A stretch of 46,631 bases of DNA. Source: Granulicella sp. GTDB taxonomy: Bacteria > Acidobacteriota > Terriglobia > Terriglobales > Acidobacteriaceae. Where the stretch lies: contig DAHXNO010000183.1 in the NCBI GenBank assembly GCA_027365345.1, forward strand, positions 1-46,631, read 5' to 3'. This document shows, in pieces, positions 42,817 to 46,631 of the stretch. The notes under the pieces were generated by a model. That model searched no databases. It had not been told where the DNA came from and worked only from the letters and a program-made list of their open reading frames with translations. A program made the position numbers and the translations under genes. Each line of letters begins with the position of its first letter. Position 1 is the first letter of the stretch.

Positions 42817-45228
42817 ATGTTCCGCGGTGGGCTGGGTGTGCTGTTGGGAGTGCTCTTGCTGGGCTTTGTGGCCGCCGGAAGTGCGCACGGGCAGTCAGCC
42901 GCCAGGTGGGATAGGCGGGGGAAGCAGGCGGAGGCACGGCAGGATTACGACGAAGCCTTCGAGGACTACCGGCAGGCGCATCTGAAGAAGCCCAATGATC
43001 TGCGCTACAAGACCGACTATGAATTGATGCGGTTCAAGGATGCGAATACGCATGTAGACCGCGGGCGTGTGCTGGAGAACTCCGGTGATGTGGACGGAGC
43101 GATGAATGAGTTTGCGCGGGCCCTCCAGATTGATCCCGGCAATCAGTCTGCGGAGCAGGAGTTGGATGTCCTGGAGAAGCGCTCGCGGGCAAAAAGGGGG
43201 CAGTCGTCCGGAGGGAGCGCCGGGGTAGCTTCAGCGGGAACAGATCTTGTGCCGGAGATGGGTGAAGAGACGCCGTATCAGCGGCAGATGCAGCAAGAGA
43301 TCGCATCGCTAGCCGGGCCGATTACGCTGCAGCCGATCTCGGACGATCCCATCACGCTGCACATGGTGGAAGACACCAAGGTGGTCTATGAGGCGATCTG
43401 CAAGGCCGCCGGATTGAACGTGATCTTCGACCCGGAGTATGTTTCCAAGCGGATTCCTGTGGATTTGACGAATGTATCGCTCCCGAATGCGTTGCATATC
43501 GTCGAGGTGCTGAGCGATACGTTTTGGAAGCCGGTGACCAGCAACACGATCTTTGTGGCGCAGGATACACGCGCCAAGCGGACGGAAGACGACGATCTTG
43601 CGGTGCAGACCTTCTATCTGACCAACGTATCGCAGCAGAATGACGCCAACGAGATCATGGTGGCGATCCGCAATCTTCTGGACCCGGGGTTGAAGATCTA
43701 CCTGGTGGCGAGCCAGAATGCGCTGGTGATCCGTGGAACTCCGGACGAGTTGATTCTGGCCGAGAAGATCATCAATGACCTGGACCGGACCAAGCCGGAG
43801 GTAGTGGTGGATGTTGCGGAGCTGGAGGTGACCCGGCAACTGGAACGGGATATCGGCATTACGCTGCCGACGAGCTTCGGGTTGACGCCACAGTACAGCA
43901 ACGCGAATGAACTTCAGAATTCGGCGGTCACCACGACCAACACGACGACGACGACCTCAGGGTTCACGCTGAATACGCTGGGAAATCTGAATGCAACGAA
44001 CTTTGCCGTGACCCTGGGTGGGGGAACGGTGAACGCGTTATTGAATGATAACGACACTCGCTTGCTGGAGAATCCGCGCGTGCGTTGCACGGATGGGCAG
44101 CATGCGACGGTGAAGGTGGGGTCAAAGATTCCGGTGGCCACCGGGTCGTACTCGGCTGGTACGGCGATTACCACCGCGTCGCTGGGTGTGGAGACGCAGT
44201 TCACGTACCTGGACGTCGGGGTGAATATTGACATGACGCCCACCGTCCACTACGACGGCGAGATCTCTTTGAAGCTGAAGGTCGGGGTGTCAGCGCAGAA
44301 TGGTTCGGTAACGATCTCTGGTGTGACCGAACCGATCATCTCGCAACGCGAGTCCGACCAGGTGATCCAACTGAAGGACGGAGAGCCGGCGCTGTTGGCG
44401 GGCCTGGTGCAGGTGCAGGATACGAAGAACGTGAATGGAACGCCGGGGCTGGGGGAGCTTCCGATCCTGAGGTACTTTTTTGCCAGCACCGACAGGACGC
44501 AGGAGACGGACGATATTGTCTTCCTGATCATTCCTCATATAGTGCGTGAGTCGCTGCTGACGGATGAGAACACTCGAGCGATCTACACCGGCACCAGCCA
44601 AGGCGTCGAGTTGCTGCGCAAACAGCCAGGAGACGCGAGTCCGGAGCCGGAGTTGATGAGTTCCGAGGGCGCCCCTGCGGCAAACTCCTTACCCAGGACC
44701 TCAGCGGCGACTGCGGCGCAGTCGATGATTGGAACGTTGGCCGCCGATGCCAAGGGAGCAACGCAGGCGTCCCTTGCCTCGATGCACATGGAGGCGAATG
44801 GGACGATGTCGGCGGCGCCGATGTCCCTGACCGTGACGCCGCCGAGTCTGAGCCAGGCGGTGGGATCCACCTTCACGGTTTCAGTGGTTGCGTCCAATGC
44901 GCATGATCTGGCGGCTGTGCCTTTGCAGATGCAGTTTGATCCCCATGTGTTGGCGTTGGTGAATGTCGATTCGGGCCCATTCCTGGCCAAAGGCGGGTTG
45001 GATGTGGCGTTGGTGCATCGCGATGAGGGCAATGGAGCTGTGACGCTCTCTGCCATGCGGCCGCCGGGCGCCAGTGGCGTTGATGGGCAAGGTACGGTTT
45101 GCACCCTGACGTTCAAGGCGCTGGCTCCAGGGAACTCGTCTTTGGCGCTGACGCGGATCGGAGTGCGGGACAGCAAACAAAATCGAATTCCGGCGGTTGG
45201 CGTTCAAGCGACGGTACACGTCCAATAG
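42817..45228 (+). CDS. Type II secretion / type IV pilus secretin with TPR N-terminus and C-terminal cohesin-like domain
   Basis: About 803 residues. A signal peptide (MFRGGLGVLLGVLLLGFVAAGSAHGQS) is followed by TPR-like repeats (~25-120: DYDEAFEDYRQAHLKKP, VLENSGDVDGAMNEFARAL). Residues ~165-310 are secretin N-domains (ITLHMVEDTKVVYEAICKAAG; LVIRGTPDELILAEKIINDL). The secretin core is ~405-576 (VRCTDGQHATVKVGSKIPV, FTYLDVGVNIDMTPTVH, LLAGLVQVQDTKNVNGTPGL, VFLIIPHIVR). The last ~130 residues look like a cohesin-type beta-sandwich (FTVSVVASNAHDLAAVPLQ, FDPHVLALVNVD). The protein should form the outer-membrane gate. I start at the signal peptide; longer starts are open. Two GspG genes follow. 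Confidence 0.88.
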   Translation: MFRGGLGVLLGVLLLGFVAAGSAHGQSAARWDRRGKQAEARQDYDEAFEDYRQAHLKKPNDLRYKTDYELMRFKDANTHVDRGRVLENSGDVDGAMNEFARALQIDPGNQSAEQELDVLEKRSRAKRGQSSGGSAGVASAGTDLVPEMGEETPYQRQMQQEIASLAGPITLQPISDDPITLHMVEDTKVVYEAICKAAGLNVIFDPEYVSKRIPVDLTNVSLPNALHIVEVLSDTFWKPVTSNTIFVAQDTRAKRTEDDDLAVQTFYLTNVSQQNDANEIMVAIRNLLDPGLKIYLVASQNALVIRGTPDELILAEKIINDLDRTKPEVVVDVAELEVTRQLERDIGITLPTSFGLTPQYSNANELQNSAVTTTNTTTTTSGFTLNTLGNLNATNFAVTLGGGTVNALLNDNDTRLLENPRVRCTDGQHATVKVGSKIPVATGSYSAGTAITTASLGVETQFTYLDVGVNIDMTPTVHYDGEISLKLKVGVSAQNGSVTISGVTEPIISQRESDQVIQLKDGEPALLAGLVQVQDTKNVNGTPGLGELPILRYFFASTDRTQETDDIVFLIIPHIVRESLLTDENTRAIYTGTSQGVELLRKQPGDASPEPELMSSEGAPAANSLPRTSAATAAQSMIGTLAADAKGATQASLASMHMEANGTMSAAPMSLTVTPPSLSQAVGSTFTVSVVASNAHDLAAVPLQMQFDPHVLALVNVDSGPFLAKGGLDVALVHRDEGNGAVTLSAMRPPGASGVDGQGTVCTLTFKALAPGNSSLALTRIGVRDSKQNRIPAVGVQATVHVQ

Positions 45229-45270
45229 AGAAGGAGAGAGCCTGAGAACGGCGAGCGGAAGGGAGGGAGA

Positions 45271-45882
45271 ATGGCTGCGGAGAGTGCTGGTGGATTGGTA
45301 GGATGGCGCCGCCCACGGATGCTGAACCGGATCCCCGCCGGAAAGCGCGTAGAGGGTGGGAAGGATTCAGGCGGGCCAAAGGCGCTCCGCAGGGATGCCG
45401 GACTGGCCGGCAGGGAAGCCGAACCGCTGAATCCAAGACTCGGCGAGCGGGGCGTCACGCTGACGGAGTTGATTATCGTGGTTGCGATCCTCGCGATTCT
45501 TGCCTCGGCAGCGGTTCCGGCGGTTGAGTTCGAGGTGAAGCGCCGCAAGGAGCAGGAGTTGCGGGCCGATCTGTGGGAGATGCGCCGGGCGATCGATATG
45601 TACAAGGATGTAGCGGACATGGGCGGCATCCAGACCAAGGCGGACTCCAACAACTACCCGCCGGATTTGCAGACGCTGGTGAATGGGGTGACGGTGAAGG
45701 ATCACCAGATGCGTTTTCTGCGAGCCATCCCGGTGGACCCGATGACGGGGAACACGAATTGGGGATTGCGGTCCAACCAGGACGCGCCGGACTCCGATAC
45801 CTTTGGCGGACAAGATGTGTACGACGTATACAGCAAGAGCAAGGGAACGGCCTTGGACGGTACGAAGTACAACACCTGGTAG
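45271..45882 (+). CDS. GspG-type major pseudopilin with an unusually long leader
   Basis: A 203-residue type II secretion pseudopilin. The prepilin motif is LGERG/VTLTELIIV with the conserved glutamate five residues after the cleavage site, then hydrophobic ILAILASAAVPAV. The globular part has RADLWEMRRAIDMYKD and IPVDPMTG, and the C-terminus ends SKSKGTALDGTKYNTW, the GspG hallmark. If the ATG at 45271 is right (strong GGGAGGGAG upstream), the leader before the cleaved glycine is about 61 residues, far longer than the usual 5-25; no closer ATG or GTG is in frame except ATG 45319. The mature protein should assemble into the pseudopilus beneath the secretin encoded just upstream. Confidence 0.88.
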   Translation: MAAESAGGLVGWRRPRMLNRIPAGKRVEGGKDSGGPKALRRDAGLAGREAEPLNPRLGERGVTLTELIIVVAILAILASAAVPAVEFEVKRRKEQELRADLWEMRRAIDMYKDVADMGGIQTKADSNNYPPDLQTLVNGVTVKDHQMRFLRAIPVDPMTGNTNWGLRSNQDAPDSDTFGGQDVYDVYSKSKGTALDGTKYNTW

Positions 45883-45993
45883 GCGGGAACTCGGCGTTGG
45901 ATGGCGGCAAAGTATATGGCAGAGTGTAGACCGAAGATAAGACAGCCTACACGGTTCATGACCCCGCGGATCCGTGTGAAGAAGAAGTGTGGG

Positions 45994-46380
45994 ATGGCTT
46001 CCCGGGGCTTCACGCTGATCGAACTGATCATCGTGATGGCGATCATCGCGATTCTGGTTTCGATTGCGGTGCCAATCTACTCCAATATGGTGCGGAGGGC
46101 CAGGGAAGCGGTGTTGCGCGAAGACCTGCATACCATGCGGACGGCGATCGATAGCTACACGGTGGACAAAGAGCAGGCTCCGCAGTCGCTGGATGACCTG
46201 GTGGAGGCGGGGTACCTGAAGGCGATCCCGGTGGACCCGATGACGGATAGCAGTGACACGTGGATTACCAGTGAGTCTGACACGATGACCGATATCAATG
46301 AGACCGAAGGTGGGCTGGACGACGTGCACTCGGGATCCCAGGCCATTGCCAGCGACGGCACCACCTACAACACGTGGTGA
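45994..46380 (+). CDS. Second GspG-type pseudopilin
   Basis: A ~128-residue pseudopilin, tandem paralogue of the preceding gene. The leader MASRG/FTLIELIIV has the conserved glutamate at position 5, and the hydrophobic helix continues IIAILVSIAVPIYS. Then LREDLHTMRTAIDSYTVDK and IPVDPMTDSSDTW follow, and the end DDVHSGSQAIASDG-TYNTW matches the GspG C-terminus. I chose the ATG at 45994 because GAAGAAG lies upstream and the leader is of normal size; ATGs at 45901 and 45958 give longer, basic leaders. It is the last gene of the secretin-pseudopilin group seen here. Confidence 0.88.
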   Translation: MASRGFTLIELIIVMAIIAILVSIAVPIYSNMVRRAREAVLREDLHTMRTAIDSYTVDKEQAPQSLDDLVEAGYLKAIPVDPMTDSSDTWITSESDTMTDINETEGGLDDVHSGSQAIASDGTTYNTW

Positions 46381-46455
46381 TGGCTGTTTGGCGCAGGATG
46401 GGTATGGCCCTTATGCACGTAGCCCCAAGAGGTTGTGGTTTCAGAGATCACAGCC

Positions 46456-46631
46456 CTACGATGTGAGCCCGTTCCGCCAGCCGCTCCGACAGGGGTTGGG
46501 GTTGACCCAGCGCACGGCGGGAAGCTCGATGGCCCCAGCACGATGGAGCATCAGCAGCAGTCCCCGGCAGACCATGTCGCGCAATGCGCCGTTGGCCTGC
46601 CGCCACTGCCATGCCTCGCACAGCTTCACCG
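46456..46631 (-). pseudogene. Broken N-terminal fragment of a DruA/DUF4338-like protein, cut by the window edge
   Basis: Read from the right edge, the minus strand gives VKLCEAWQWRQANGALRDMV, then CRGLLLMLHRAGAIELPAVRW and a stop at 46456-46458. This is the N-terminal part of the DUF4338/DruA family, as I remember its consensus. The frame ends early after NPNPC; shifting by one base restores NPLSERLAERA but meets another stop soon after. The long C-terminal domain is missing before the GspG gene. So this is a truncated, frameshifted copy. Such genes occur in the Druantia defence system and as solitary, mobile copies. Confidence 0.7.

Overview
The window looks like chromosomal DNA from an Acidobacteriota bacterium, most likely class Terriglobia. 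This rests on family content, not a database search: an Oar-like TonB-dependent receptor with an N-terminal carboxypeptidase-regulatory-type domain, a CRTAC1 (ASPIC/UnbV) protein next to a TPR multiheme cytochrome, a beta-propeller sensor kinase, large secreted glycosidases, and GC-rich coding DNA. Most of the window is a normal chromosomal mosaic of short operons. Both ends carry decayed mobile or accessory DNA.

Layout. 1-1390 is a gene-poor, decayed stretch. It holds a badly mutated initiator-tRNA pseudogene (191-273), a perfect 12-bp x3 tandem repeat, the tail of a possible transposase and one doubtful orphan ORF. 1392-5607 (minus) is a two-component operon: propeller-type sensor kinase, NarL/LuxR response regulator, and a small secreted protein whose start overlaps the regulator stop. 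6005-10909 (plus) is an exported redox module: CRTAC1 protein, pentaheme TPR cytochrome and a small class I cytochrome c. 11194-12739 (minus) holds a LolA-like carrier and a HugZ-like flavin/heme-associated protein. 12952-16686 (minus) is a Tat-exported GH2 glycosidase. 16994-19729 (plus) encodes a two-subunit 2-oxoacid:ferredoxin oxidoreductase. 19740-20315 (minus) is an EF-P paralogue with an EfpL/YeiP-like arginine loop. 20493-22457 (plus) is a PabB-PabC fusion.

22569-24809 has a FadR-type GntR regulator followed by a GH28 polygalacturonase, with a consensus FadR-family operator between them. uxaC (37249-38640), which acts on the product of pectin hydrolysis, has a related dyad overlapping a -10-like box, so a small uronate regulon is plausible. 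In between lie argS, a flippase-like membrane protein, a multipass membrane protein, tRNA-Lys(TTT), the TonB receptor, cydAB (cytochrome bd) and a sigma factor fused to a zinc-finger anti-sigma-like domain. A 7 x 18 bp minisatellite separates the divergent TonB receptor and cydA genes. The right end has pepA, a cystathionine gamma-synthase-like gene, smpB, then a type II secretion cluster: secretin with C-terminal cohesin-like domain and two GspG-type pseudopilins. The window stops inside a broken DruA/DUF4338-like gene on the minus strand.

How the genes fit together: the strongest themes are plant-polysaccharide use (GH2, GH28, uxaC, outer-membrane receptor, type II secretion for export) and respiratory or extracytoplasmic redox chemistry (CRTAC1-pentaheme-cytochrome c module, cytochrome bd, 2-oxoacid:ferredoxin oxidoreductase). 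No complete defence system, CRISPR array or intact transposon is visible.
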